Source: Hyphomicrobiales bacterium (GTDB taxonomy: Bacteria > Pseudomonadota > Alphaproteobacteria > Rhizobiales > Rhizobiaceae). From it: 64,000 nt of DNA. The position numbers and the translations under genes are program-made. This document shows positions 15,029 to 24,128 of the stretch, one piece after another. The notes beneath the pieces were generated by a model. That model was given only the letters and a program-made list of their open reading frames with translations, searched no databases and was not told where the DNA came from. Location of the stretch: positions 296,583-360,582 of the forward strand of contig UBZT01000004.1 of the NCBI GenBank assembly GCA_900470155.1. Reading direction: 5' to 3'. Each line of letters opens with the position of its first letter. Within the stretch, counting starts at the first letter, position 1.

Positions 15029-17215
15029 ATGGTCTCCACATATCTGAGCTATGATCTTGCGACGCGAGATATGAAGTCGAGCCTGAACCGCGTCGCCTCT
15101 GACAGCCAGGTTGCGCGCGAAACCGCGTATTTCGAGGAGAATATCGGCAACGTCACGTCCGTGGATGAATTCCTCGACGACTACCGGCTCTATTCCTTTG
15201 CAATGAAGGCCCACGGTCTCGAGGAGATGACCTATGCCAAGGCCTATATGAAAAAGGTCCTGGAAAGCGATCTCAGCGAAAGCTCCAGCTTTGCCAACGT
15301 GCTGTCCGACGATCGATATCGCAATTTCGCCGCCGCTTTCCAGTTCACCGGCCAGACCAAGGATTCCCAGACGTCGGCGCAGGAAACCAAGCTGCTGGCA
15401 CTTCTGGATGAGCAGCTCGTTGCGGAAAATGACGCGATCGAGACGGAAACCTACTACTACGAGTCGGTGATCGACACCGTCACCTCGGCCGACAGCCTGG
15501 TCAAGAACACCCGCCTGTTCAACTATGTTCTCGATGCCTATGGCATTGACGGTACCTATTACACCAAGGAACATTTCACCAAGATCCTGACCAGCGATCT
15601 CAGTGACAGCGCAAGCTACGTCAACCAGTTGGTGGAAAACGACGCGTCGAATTCGGCGGCTTTCCTCAAGCTGGCCCAGGCTTTCAGCTTCAACACCGAT
15701 GGCTCCCTTTCCGGCACGACGGCCCAGACCGCCGACCAGAAGGAAAGCACCGTTGGTCTCTATATCGAGGAAGAGCAGACCTACGCCTCCGAATATTATC
15801 TTCAGCGCGAAAAAGCCTACTACACCGCGCAGATCGCCAATGTGACCACCGTCGAGGACATCACTGGCGACGAGCGGCTGTTCAACTACGTCAAGACCGC
15901 TCTGGAGCTTGACGGAACGGTGACCGCTTCGGTGTTCAAGTCGATCGTGACCAGTGACGTGAGTGCTTCGGGCAACTACGCCATTACCAACGGCGGCAGC
16001 GCTTGGGTCGCCGTTGCACAAAAGTTCAATTTTGGCACGGACGGCAACGTCAAGACGGGCTACTCGGCGCAGGGCAGTGCCCAGCTTGCGTCAACCAATA
16101 CCGGCTTTGCCGAATTCTACGACGACGAGAGCGAGGAGCTCAAGGCGTCGTCAACCAGTTACTTCACTGAAAAAATGGCCGAGATCACCAGCGTCGACGA
16201 TATTCTCGACAACAGCTCCCTGCGCCTGATGTTGCAGCGTGCATTTGGCTTTGAAGCGAATGAGTTCAGCAATTCCGAGCTGCGCAAGGCGCTGACCAGC
16301 GACATCACCGATCCGAACAGCTATGCCAACAAGTCGCGGGATTCGCGCTTGATCGAGATGGCGACGCTGTTCAACTTCGATAGCGAAGGTGATGCGAAGG
16401 CACCGTTGCAGGCGCAAAACCAAGCGACGGCGACCAATGTCGCCAAGGACTACATCGTCAAGAAGATCCTCTACCTGGAGGGCGACGAGCAGACGACGGC
16501 AAAGGAAGCGGCCACCAAGGAGTCCGAATATTACCAGGAGCAGATCGCCAGCATCCGCACCGTTGACGAACTTCTGGCCGACCGCCGTGTCGTCGATGTC
16601 GTGCTCGGCGCATTCGGCTTCGATGGCGATGAGGTAACGGACGACTTCCTCAAGCAGCTTTTTGCATCGGATCTCGATGATCCCAAGAGCTTCGCGAACC
16701 AGCAGGCCAATACCAAATGGGCGGAAATGCTCGCCTCGTTCAATTTCGATAGCAAGGGCAACCTGACCGATGATACCGTCGGAACGGTGCAGCAACGCGG
16801 CGAAACGCTCGAAACCATCAATCTCTACCTGCGCCAGACGTTTGAAGAGAGCGAAGGCGAAAGCAATCAGGGTGTTCGCCTGGCGCTGTATTTCGAGCGC
16901 ACGGCGCCGACATTGACCGATGCCTATGACCTGATCGCCGATGAGGCGCTGCTGGAAGTCTTCCGCACGACCTTCGGTTATTCCGAGGATTTTTCCAACA
17001 TGGACGTCGACATGCAGGCGAGGATCGTCGAGGACAACATCACGCTGTCGGATTTCCAGGAGCCGGCCAAGATGGAGCGCTTCCTGCAGCGTTACACGGC
17101 CATGTATGACACCGAAAACGCCAGCTACGACACGTCCGCACTGTCCATTCTCCAGGGCAGCGGCGGGGGGATTTCCGCCGACCTCCTGACCAGCTTGGCC
17201 GGTTTGAAATATTAG
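15029..17215 (+). CDS. DUF1217 multi-repeat protein, probably flagellum-associated
   Basis: A 728-residue acidic, helical protein without signal peptide. It is built from six related units of about 110-130 residues. Each has the pattern Y(Y/F)xxxI-x-(N/D/S)VTSVD-x-(F/I)L, then a segment such as RLFNYVLDAYGID, then (T/E)SDLSDSxSY(V/A)N, then an aromatic AFxFxxDG end. Proteins with DUF1217 are encoded beside flagellar genes in rhizobia, so a role in flagellar assembly or as a secreted filament-related protein is plausible, but no flagellar gene lies in this window. The absence of a signal peptide fits flagellar-type export. GAGG precedes the ATG and a strong terminator follows. Confidence 0.8.
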   Translation: MVSTYLSYDLATRDMKSSLNRVASDSQVARETAYFEENIGNVTSVDEFLDDYRLYSFAMKAHGLEEMTYAKAYMKKVLESDLSESSSFANVLSDDRYRNFAAAFQFTGQTKDSQTSAQETKLLALLDEQLVAENDAIETETYYYESVIDTVTSADSLVKNTRLFNYVLDAYGIDGTYYTKEHFTKILTSDLSDSASYVNQLVENDASNSAAFLKLAQAFSFNTDGSLSGTTAQTADQKESTVGLYIEEEQTYASEYYLQREKAYYTAQIANVTTVEDITGDERLFNYVKTALELDGTVTASVFKSIVTSDVSASGNYAITNGGSAWVAVAQKFNFGTDGNVKTGYSAQGSAQLASTNTGFAEFYDDESEELKASSTSYFTEKMAEITSVDDILDNSSLRLMLQRAFGFEANEFSNSELRKALTSDITDPNSYANKSRDSRLIEMATLFNFDSEGDAKAPLQAQNQATATNVAKDYIVKKILYLEGDEQTTAKEAATKESEYYQEQIASIRTVDELLADRRVVDVVLGAFGFDGDEVTDDFLKQLFASDLDDPKSFANQQANTKWAEMLASFNFDSKGNLTDDTVGTVQQRGETLETINLYLRQTFEESEGESNQGVRLALYFERTAPTLTDAYDLIADEALLEVFRTTFGYSEDFSNMDVDMQARIVEDNITLSDFQEPAKMERFLQRYTAMYDTENASYDTSALSILQGSGGGISADLLTSLAGLKY

Positions 17216-17256
17216 TCCCTGCGAGGGCTGGCGCCATGTGATTTGATCGTCGCTAA

Positions 17257-17289
17257 AAACCTGCCGCAACTTGCCGGCAGGTTTTTTTT
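17257..17289 (+). terminator. Intrinsic terminator
   Basis: AACCTGCCG...CGGCAGGTT hairpin followed by eight T residues, about 40 bases after the DUF1217 gene and just before the mod operon. Confidence 0.9.
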
Positions 17290-17294
17290 GATCT

Positions 17295-17323
17295 ATCGAT
17301 GTATCTCGCTGAATATATCGGAT
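17295..17323 (+). promoter_or_regulatory. Mo-box-like inverted repeat upstream of modA
   Basis: ATCGATGTAT and ATATATCGGAT form an inverted repeat with an eight-base spacer, close to the Mo-box (ATCGxTATATA-N6-TATATxxCGAT) bound by ModE-type regulators in alphaproteobacteria. It sits 14 bases before the modA start, so binding would block transcription or translation initiation when molybdate is plentiful. Confidence 0.6.
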
Positions 17324-17336
17324 TAGAGGTTTTTCG

Positions 17337-18134
17337 ATGCGCGAATTCTGGAAACGTATTGCTTTCGGCAGCCGCGTCGTCATTGCCGCAGCGGCCATCA
17401 TATTCGTGCCCATGGCCGCCGTCGCCGCCGAGCCGGTCACCGTATTCGCGGCAGCAAGCTTAAAAGAAAGCGCCGACAAGATCGCGGCCGATTGGAAGGC
17501 GGAGACTGGCAATGATGTCCGGCTGTCCTTTGCCGGCAGCTCGGCGCTCGCCAGGCAGATCGAGGAAGGCGCGCCGGCCGACCTGTTCATTTCGGCAGAC
17601 CTGAAATGGATGGACCATCTCGACAAGGCAGGCATGATCAAGTCGGATAGCCGGGTTGATCTGCTCGGCAACCGTATCGTGCTTGTCGCGCCGAAAGAGT
17701 CCACGCAGACCACAACCATTACCCAAGGCTTCCCGCTGGCGGCGCTTCTCGGGGACGGCCATCTCGCCATGGCCAATGTCGATGCCGTGCCGGCCGGTAC
17801 CTATGGCAAGGCCGCGTTGGAGAAACTCGGCGTCTGGGACGCGGTGAAGGACAAGGTGGCACAGGCTGAGAATGTCCGCGCCGCCTTGCTCCTGGTATCG
17901 CGTGGCGAAGCGCCGCTTGGCATCGTTTATGAAACCGATGCCAAGGTGGATCCAACCGTTCGCATTCTCGATCGCTTCCCCGAAGACAGCCATCAGGCCA
18001 TTGTCTACCCGGCTTCTCTGACCGCTGACAGCACCAATGCCGCCGCCCCCGCCTTCCTCGCCTATCTGCAGGGGGCAAAGGCCCACGCCGTCTTCACCGA
18101 GGCTGGTTTTACTGTGCTCGCCAAAACGAACTGA
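17337..18134 (+). CDS. modA: Molybdate ABC transporter, periplasmic binding protein
   Basis: Captures molybdate in the periplasm for import by ModBC. The 265-residue precursor has a signal peptide (hydrophobic core about residues 15-30, cleavage near AAVAA), then the ModA pattern VFAAASLKESADKIA at the N-terminus of the mature protein, SFAGSSALARQIEEGAPAD (about residues 64-82) for anion binding, and ADLFISADLKWMDHL. Length is standard. It is the first gene of modABC, behind a Mo-box-like site and a fresh promoter after a terminator. Confidence 0.95.
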   Translation: MREFWKRIAFGSRVVIAAAAIIFVPMAAVAAEPVTVFAAASLKESADKIAADWKAETGNDVRLSFAGSSALARQIEEGAPADLFISADLKWMDHLDKAGMIKSDSRVDLLGNRIVLVAPKESTQTTTITQGFPLAALLGDGHLAMANVDAVPAGTYGKAALEKLGVWDAVKDKVAQAENVRAALLLVSRGEAPLGIVYETDAKVDPTVRILDRFPEDSHQAIVYPASLTADSTNAAAPAFLAYLQGAKAHAVFTEAGFTVLAKTN

Positions 18135-18195
18135 TCAAGACCGTGTGGTCGAAACTCTTTGACCGGCGTTGAAAGATTGTAACCAGGATGACCGC

Positions 18196-18888
18196 GTGAC
18201 GCTGACAGCCGAGGAATGGACCGCAATGCTGCTCAGCCTGAAGGTCTCGGCCGTTGCCGTGGTCTTTTCGCTGCCTGTCGGCATCGCCGTCGCCTGGCTG
18301 CTGTCGCGCCGGGAGTTCTGGGGCAAGACGCTTGTGAATGGCATTGTGCATCTGCCGCTGATCATGCCGCCGGTGGTGACCGGCTATCTGCTGCTCATCA
18401 CCTTCGGGCGCAAGGGCAGCGTCGGCGCCTTTCTGGAAAGCTGGTTCGGCCTCGTCTTTTCCTTCCGCTGGACCGGGGCAGCGCTCGCTGCCGCCGTCAT
18501 GGGTTTTCCGCTTCTCGTCCGTTCCATCCGCCTGTCCATGGACGCCGTCGATCGCCGGCTGGAAGCCGCAGCCGCAACCCTTGGTGCGCCGCCGCCCTAT
18601 GTCTTCGTAACGGTGACCCTGCCGCTGATCCTGCCGGGCATTGCCGCCGGCGCCATCCTCGCGTTTGCCAAGGCGATGGGCGAATTTGGCGCGACGATCA
18701 CCTTCGTCTCCAACATTCCGGGCGAAACCCAGACCCTGGCAAGCGCCATCTACACCTATACCCAGGTGCCGGGCGGCGATGTGGCCGCCATGCGGCTAAC
18801 CCTGATCTCGATTGCGATTTCCTTCGCCGCGCTGATTGCGTCCGAAGTTCTCGCCCGCCGCCTGGCCGCACGCATGGGAGAGGGCTGA
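18196..18888 (+). CDS. modB: Molybdate ABC transporter permease
   Basis: The 230-residue inner-membrane channel subunit of the molybdate importer. Five to six hydrophobic spans are visible, with the permease EAA-type loop RRLEAAAATLGAPPPYVF at about residues 118-135 that contacts ModC. The GTG at 18196 is chosen because AGGA precedes it and it gives the usual family length; an upstream TTG at 18169 would add nine unlikely residues. Its stop overlaps the modC start (TGATG), showing translational coupling. Confidence 0.94.
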   Translation: MTLTAEEWTAMLLSLKVSAVAVVFSLPVGIAVAWLLSRREFWGKTLVNGIVHLPLIMPPVVTGYLLLITFGRKGSVGAFLESWFGLVFSFRWTGAALAAAVMGFPLLVRSIRLSMDAVDRRLEAAAATLGAPPPYVFVTVTLPLILPGIAAGAILAFAKAMGEFGATITFVSNIPGETQTLASAIYTYTQVPGGDVAAMRLTLISIAISFAALIASEVLARRLAARMGEG

Positions 18889-19973
18889 TGCTGGACATCG
18901 CCATCCGCCATCAGCAGGGGGGCTTCTCGCTTGAGGCCGAGCTTCAGATCGGGGAAGGTCTGACGGCGCTGTTCGGCCCCTCGGGGTCCGGCAAGACGAC
19001 GCTGATCAACATGATTGCCGGCCTTGTTCGGCCGAGCGAAGGGCAGATCCGGTTTTCGGACGAAACCTGGAGCGATAGCGATCATGGTCTTTTCCTGCCG
19101 CCCCATCGCCGCCGCATCGGCTATGTCTTTCAGGAGCCGCGGCTCTTTCCGCATATGACGGTGCGCCAGAACCTTGCCTATGGCGAACGCCTGTTGCCGC
19201 GCACCGAGCGCCGCGAGAGCCTCGCACGTGTTGCCGATCTGTTGCGGCTCTCCGCCTTGCTGGACCGGCGTCCGCAAAACCTGTCGGGCGGCGAAAAGCA
19301 GCGCGTCGCGCTGGGCCGTGCCTTGATGGCAAGCCCGAGATTGCTGCTGATGGATGAGCCGCTGTCGGCCCTCGACAGCGAGCTGAAGCAGCAGATCCTG
19401 CCGGATATCGAGCGTATCCGCGACGAGGTCGGCATACCGATCGTCTATGTCAGCCATTCGATCGAGGAAGTCGCGCGGCTCGCGACCCGTGTCGTGGTCC
19501 TGGAGCGTGGCAGGACCATTGCCATCGGCGCGCCGGATGCGGTGCTGTCCAATGTGCCGCGTGGCGCCGGCGCCCTGCCGGCCGGCAACTTCATCTGCGC
19601 GACCATCACCGCCCGCCATGAGGATGACGGGCTGACCGAAGCGCAATCCGCAGCCGGTCCCCTGTTTCTGCGGGCGGTCGATTTGCCTCCCGGCACGGAG
19701 ATCCGCGTCTTTGTCCCAGTCGCCGATATCGTGCTGGCCACCGCCGATGTCGGCGGTCTGTCGGCCCTCAATCGTCTGGCCGGAGAGATCACGGATATTC
19801 AACGCGAAAATGGCGCAGCCGTCGCGATCGTTGTCGATTGCGGTGGCGAACACATGGTCGTCGAGGTCACCCGCCGTTCGGCGACCCAGCTTGAACTCGC
19901 CATCGGCAAGCCGGTCCATCTGCTGTTCAAGACGGTGTCGATCGCGCCGGAAGGCCTATTTCGACGCGCCTGA
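18888..19973 (+). CDS. modC: Molybdate ABC transporter ATP-binding protein
   Basis: The 361-residue ATPase that powers molybdate import. Walker A is GPSGSGKTT (about residues 30-38), the signature is LSGGEKQRVALGRAL (about 130-144) and Walker B is LLLMDEPLSALD (about 151-162), followed by the switch His in YVSHSIEEV. The C-terminal 110 residues form a TOBE/Mop-like domain that can bind oxyanion, giving substrate-level inhibition. It overlaps modB by one base and meets the oppositely oriented modE gene with a one-base gap. Confidence 0.95.
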   Translation: MLDIAIRHQQGGFSLEAELQIGEGLTALFGPSGSGKTTLINMIAGLVRPSEGQIRFSDETWSDSDHGLFLPPHRRRIGYVFQEPRLFPHMTVRQNLAYGERLLPRTERRESLARVADLLRLSALLDRRPQNLSGGEKQRVALGRALMASPRLLLMDEPLSALDSELKQQILPDIERIRDEVGIPIVYVSHSIEEVARLATRVVVLERGRTIAIGAPDAVLSNVPRGAGALPAGNFICATITARHEDDGLTEAQSAAGPLFLRAVDLPPGTEIRVFVPVADIVLATADVGGLSALNRLAGEITDIQRENGAAVAIVVDCGGEHMVVEVTRRSATQLELAIGKPVHLLFKTVSIAPEGLFRRA

Positions 19974-19974
19974 G

Positions 19975-20361
19975 CTAATCGCGCTCCGGCTTTTCCGACT
20001 TGCCCGTTTCGAACGCGCGGTTCATCGCCTCATCGAGCCAGTCAAGATCCGCCGCCAAAGCCTTCCGGCTCTCGCTGTCCATCCGTTGGCAGCAGGCGAG
20101 CAGCCTTTCGCCAAACGGCGTCAGTCCGGCGCCGCCACCGCTCTTGCCGCCATGGCGGGTGAAGATCGACGGTTCGGTGAACATCCGGTTGATCTCGTCG
20201 GCAAGCAGCCACGCCCGGCGGTAGGACATGCCGATCGCAGCCCCCGCCGCCCGGATCGAGCCGTGTTCGACGATCAGCGCCAGAAGCTCCGCCTTGCCCG
20301 GACCAAGACGCGCGCCATTGGCAAGGTCGATCCTGAGTGTCAGGCGCGTCTCCTTGGTCAT
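19975..20361 (-). CDS. ModE-type N-terminal DNA-binding regulator (single domain)
   Basis: A 128-residue LysR-like winged helix protein matching the N-terminal half of ModE (GPGKAELLALIVEHGSIRAAGAAIGMSYRRAWLL region, residues about 21-54, with the SYRRAW recognition helix). The C-terminal molybdate-binding TOBE domains of E. coli ModE are missing, so it either senses metal indirectly or is a constitutive DNA binder. It lies tail to tail with modC, which makes it the probable regulator of the Mo-box site. Its ATG is two bases after the stop of the FAD oxidase gene, so it is the last gene of a tsaC-oxidase-modE operon. Confidence 0.85.
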   Translation of the reverse strand: MTKETRLTLRIDLANGARLGPGKAELLALIVEHGSIRAAGAAIGMSYRRAWLLADEINRMFTEPSIFTRHGGKSGGGAGLTPFGERLLACCQRMDSESRKALAADLDWLDEAMNRAFETGKSEKPERD

Positions 20362-20363
20362 GG

Positions 20364-21803
20364 TCAGTCGATGACCTTGCCGGGGTTCATGATGCCCTTC
20401 GGGTCGAAAGCCTGCTTGATCCGCCGCATCAATTCGGTCTCGATCGCCGGCCGGCTGGCGGCAAGCTCGTCCCGCTTCAATTGTCCGACACCGTGTTCGG
20501 CGGAAATCGAGCCGTTATGCGCATGCACGATCCCGTGCACCACGGCATTCATCTCGCGCCAGCGGCCGATGAACTCTGCCTTGTCGGCGCCCACCGGCTG
20601 GCTGATATTGTAGTGGATATTGCCGTCGCCGAGATGGCCGAAGGCGCAGATGCGGGCATCCGGCATCACACGGCGCACGGCCGCGTCCGCTTCGCTGAGA
20701 AAAGCCGGAATGCGCGACACCGGCACGGACACATCATGCTTGATCGAGCCACCCTCCGGCCGCTGCGCCTCCGACATGCTCTCGCGCAAATGCCAGAAGG
20801 CCTCCTGCTGGGCAAGCGAGCTGGCAATCGCCGCGTCTTCGATCAGGCCGGCCTCGAAGGCGTCCTCGAGCAGCGCCTGGATCATCGTGTCCGCCGTCTC
20901 GGCAGAATCGGAGGTGGAAATGTCGATCAGCACATACCAGGCATGGGCCGAGGGCAAGGGGTCTCGCACGCCGGGGATATGTTTCGTGGTGAATTCGATT
21001 CCGAGGCGCGGCATCAGTTCGAACCCGGTCAGCGCCGTGCCGCAGTGCTGCGATGCCTTCTCGAACAGCGCCAGTGCCTGTGTCGGAGACGTCAGGCCGG
21101 CAAAGGCCACCTGCTTGCCGCGTGGCCGCGGATACATCTTCAACACGGCGCCCGTGATGATGCCAAGCGTGCCTTCCGCGCCGATGAACAGGTCGCGCAG
21201 GTCATAGCCGCTATTGTCCTTCTTCAGCCGCCGCAGACCGTCCCAGATCTCGCCGGTCGGCAGGACCACTTCCAGCCCGAGGCAAAGCTGGCGCATGTTT
21301 CCATAGGCAAGCACGGCCGTGCCGCCGGCATTGGTCGAGAGGTTGCCACCGATCCGGCAGGAGCCTTCGGACCCGAGCGACAGCGGAAACAGCCGGTCAT
21401 GCGCTTCGGCCGCCTTCTGCACCTCGGCCAGGATGCAGCCGCCATCGACGACGATCACGTCGGCGAGCGGATCGATTTCACGGATCTTGTTCATCCGCTC
21501 CAGGGACAGCAGAATGTCCTCGCTGCCCTCGCGCGGCACTTGGCCACCGACCAACCCGGTACCGCCGCTGACCGGGACGATCGGCATTCCAGTCTCGCTG
21601 GCGAGTTTCAGAATGGCGGAAACCTCTGCCGTGCTTGCCGGCTTCAGCACCAGTGGCGATGAACCGTGATAGAGCCCGCGGTTCTCGGTGAGGTACGGTT
21701 TGATGTCGTCCTGCAGGACCAGCGCATGGGCTTCCCCCACGATGTCGATGAATGCCCGCAGCGTTTCGGCCCGCGTCAATGTCATGGTCAGCGTCATGGT
21801 CAT
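20364..21803 (-). CDS. FAD-linked oxidase, GlcD/D-2-hydroxyacid dehydrogenase type
   Basis: A 479-residue flavoenzyme that oxidises a D-2-hydroxy acid such as D-lactate, glycolate or D-2-hydroxyglutarate. The FAD-binding type 4 domain (about residues 45-220) shows VSGGTGLVGGQVP and GGNLSTNAGGTAVLAYGNMR-type segments, and the C-terminal FAD-oxidase domain shows HLGDGNIHYN and EHGVGQLKRDEL. The N-terminus is a curious repeat (MTMTLTMTLT) containing several possible ATGs; the first overlaps the tsaC stop by four bases. The precise substrate cannot be told from sequence. Confidence 0.88.
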   Translation of the reverse strand: MTMTLTMTLTRAETLRAFIDIVGEAHALVLQDDIKPYLTENRGLYHGSSPLVLKPASTAEVSAILKLASETGMPIVPVSGGTGLVGGQVPREGSEDILLSLERMNKIREIDPLADVIVVDGGCILAEVQKAAEAHDRLFPLSLGSEGSCRIGGNLSTNAGGTAVLAYGNMRQLCLGLEVVLPTGEIWDGLRRLKKDNSGYDLRDLFIGAEGTLGIITGAVLKMYPRPRGKQVAFAGLTSPTQALALFEKASQHCGTALTGFELMPRLGIEFTTKHIPGVRDPLPSAHAWYVLIDISTSDSAETADTMIQALLEDAFEAGLIEDAAIASSLAQQEAFWHLRESMSEAQRPEGGSIKHDVSVPVSRIPAFLSEADAAVRRVMPDARICAFGHLGDGNIHYNISQPVGADKAEFIGRWREMNAVVHGIVHAHNGSISAEHGVGQLKRDELAASRPAIETELMRRIKQAFDPKGIMNPGKVID

Positions 21804-22795
21804 TCCACGGGTCCTTCCGCATCACGCGGTGCAGCGGCGCGCACCAGTCTGTCATTGATCGCTTCGCCAAGGCCGGTGTCGGGCACGGGCGCTACGGCAA
21901 TGGCGACGGCACCGGTCGCATCGGCCTGTTTGAGATAGTCGAACAGATTGGCGGCCGCCTCGGCCAGATCGCCGGCGGGGCTCAGGTTCAACACCATTCT
22001 GGAGTCGTCCTGACCGGCGACGGCTGTGTTGCCAAAGTTCAGAAGCGCTTCGAGCCTGCCAACCGAAGTGGCATTCAGGCGCACCCCGGCATTCGGCGCG
22101 TAATGCGAGGCCAGCATGCCGGGGGCCTCGATGATCGCCGCGCCGGCAATCTTGGGGCGCTGCACCGGCACACCGGCGAATGCCTCGATATCCTCGACGG
22201 ACACGCCGCCAGGGCGCAGCAGGTGGATTTCACCGTCCTCGATTTTGAGAATTGTGGATTCGACGCCGACTTCGCAGGCGCCGCCATCGATCACCAGATT
22301 GATCCTGTCGCCGAGATCGCCATCGACATGGGCTGCCGTGGTCGGGCTGATCTTGCCGGATGAATTCGCGCTTGGCGCGGCAAGCGGCCGCCCGAAATGC
22401 CGGATCAGGTCGCCGGTGAAGCCGACAGGCACGCGGATGCCAACACTGTCCAGCCCGGCGGTCGCCAGCGGATGGATGTCGCTTTCCGGCTTGAGCGGCA
22501 GCACCAATGTCAGAGGCCCGGGCCAGAAATGCTTGGCCAGTCTGCGCGAAAGCGGATCGAACTCGGCATGCTGCTCGGCCATGTCCAGGTCGGCCATGTG
22601 GCAGATCAGCGGGTTGAACCGCGGTCGGCCCTTCGTCTCGTAGATGCTGGTGATGGCGGCCGGATTGGTGGCGTCGGCAGCAAGGCCGTAGACCGTTTCG
22701 GTCGGGATCGCCACCGGACGGCCGAGCGCAAGGATCACCGATGCGGCGTTGATCGCCTCATCCATGCCGTCGCCGATTGCGATGATCCGGGCCAT
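21800..22795 (-). CDS. L-threonylcarbamoyladenylate synthase (Sua5/TsaC type)
   Basis: Makes threonylcarbamoyl-AMP from threonine, bicarbonate and ATP for the t6A37 modification of tRNAs reading ANN codons. The 331-residue protein has the YrdC domain (residues about 14-205) with IPTETVYGLAADATN, YETKGRPRFNPL and SANSSGKISPT, followed by the Sua5 C-terminal domain (about 230-330) with the SHYAPNAGV segment. It is the long, two-domain form. It heads an operon with the FAD oxidase (four-base overlap) and the modE-like gene. Confidence 0.93.
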   Translation of the reverse strand: MARIIAIGDGMDEAINAASVILALGRPVAIPTETVYGLAADATNPAAITSIYETKGRPRFNPLICHMADLDMAEQHAEFDPLSRRLAKHFWPGPLTLVLPLKPESDIHPLATAGLDSVGIRVPVGFTGDLIRHFGRPLAAPSANSSGKISPTTAAHVDGDLGDRINLVIDGGACEVGVESTILKIEDGEIHLLRPGGVSVEDIEAFAGVPVQRPKIAGAAIIEAPGMLASHYAPNAGVRLNATSVGRLEALLNFGNTAVAGQDDSRMVLNLSPAGDLAEAAANLFDYLKQADATGAVAIAVAPVPDTGLGEAINDRLVRAAAPRDAEGPVE

Positions 22796-23015
22796 GTGCC
22801 TGCCTTGCTAGCTGTGTTCCCGCTGTCCTTAGCGTGTTCCCCTATGCGCGATCAAATGCCTTTTTGCAGAAGCGCAGCCGACAGTGTTCCACAGTATAAT
22901 TTGAGGGATTCGGCAAAGATAAAACTTTATATATCGATGTAACCGAAAGAAAGAATTCTTCTGCCTATAGTCGCCGACAACGAGACAAACGCCGCCTCAA
23001 GCCGGGAAGCCACAG

Positions 23016-24095
23016 ATGCAGCAAGTCAAGAATCCCGCCTCCAGCATAGCGCTTCGTGTGGCAACTGCCATGCACCAGATGGGCATTGACGGACTTCCGC
23101 GCAACTACGAGCTTGTCTACGAGGCCTATGCCGGCAGCAATCCGGAATTGGTGCGGGAATTCATCGCGCTCGGCAAGGTGAAGAGCCAGGAGGCGCTGGA
23201 CGAGCTGGGCCGCAAATACCTGCCCCATCACCATGAAGATGGTCTGCTCAGCCGCCAGAGTGGCCAGGTCCGCGCGGAAATGAGCAATTTCATCAATCTG
23301 CTCAACGAGGAAAAGATTTCCCTCTCCGACTATGGGCGTGCCATCGGCAATGCCTCGAAAACCATCCTGACAGAGGCCGATCTCGAGGGAACGCCGCTTG
23401 GTCAGTCGATCAAGGCGCTCAAGGCCGCGACCGAAAAACGCGCCCACCAGAACAGCAATGTCGTGCGCGCCGTGGTCGACAAGACGGCATCGCTGGCCGA
23501 CATGCAACGCGAGGCCGAGGAAGCCGAACAGGCCAAATTTGTCGATCCGCTCACCCGTCTTGCCAGCCGCCGCGCCTTCAACAAGGCCGTGGCAAAGATC
23601 TATGCCAATCCGGAAATGCCGGTTCTTTGCGGCGTTGCCGTCGGGGAAATCGACGATTTCACCCGCATCCAGGAACAGATGGGGCCGGCTGTCGCGGAAC
23701 GTTTCCTGATGCAGGTTGCCAAGGTGCTCGAGGCCGCATCCGGTGGCGGCGACCTTGCCTGCCGCTTCGATGCCGGCCGCTTCGGTCTGTTGCTCTATAC
23801 GTCCGACGCGGATGAAATCAGCCGTGTCATCGAGCTGGTGCGCGCCAAGCTCAAGGCAACGGCCTTTGTTGGCTCGTCCAGCGGGCGCACTCCGGGTCAG
23901 ATGGCCATGTCCTTCGGCGTCTGCTTCTCCGAACAGGCTCCGAATGCGTTCGATTTCACCAATTTTGCCGAGAAGGCGCTTGCCACCTCGAAGGCCAATG
24001 GCGGCGACACCGTCACGATTTATGGCGCCAACGACTATACGTCCAAGGATTGGCTTATCTACAAGAAGAAGCCGGTGGGTGGCTTCGGCGTCTGA
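23016..24095 (+). CDS. Degenerate GGDEF-domain protein
   Basis: A 359-residue cytoplasmic protein with a rhizobial-type helical N-terminal region (residues 1-180) and a C-terminal GGDEF fold (about 185-350) starting FVDPLTRLASRRAFNKA. The active-site loop that should read GG(D/E)EF reads FDAGRFG (about residues 250-256), so metal- and GTP-binding residues are lost and diguanylate cyclase activity is not expected. No RxxD inhibitory site is obvious. It may bind c-di-GMP or GTP as a receptor or act through protein contacts. It is a single gene with a 220-base upstream region. Confidence 0.85.
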   Translation: MQQVKNPASSIALRVATAMHQMGIDGLPRNYELVYEAYAGSNPELVREFIALGKVKSQEALDELGRKYLPHHHEDGLLSRQSGQVRAEMSNFINLLNEEKISLSDYGRAIGNASKTILTEADLEGTPLGQSIKALKAATEKRAHQNSNVVRAVVDKTASLADMQREAEEAEQAKFVDPLTRLASRRAFNKAVAKIYANPEMPVLCGVAVGEIDDFTRIQEQMGPAVAERFLMQVAKVLEAASGGGDLACRFDAGRFGLLLYTSDADEISRVIELVRAKLKATAFVGSSSGRTPGQMAMSFGVCFSEQAPNAFDFTNFAEKALATSKANGGDTVTIYGANDYTSKDWLIYKKKPVGGFGV

Positions 24096-24128
24096 GCCGG
24101 TCCTGAGCCCCGTAAAGCAGGCCTGGCG

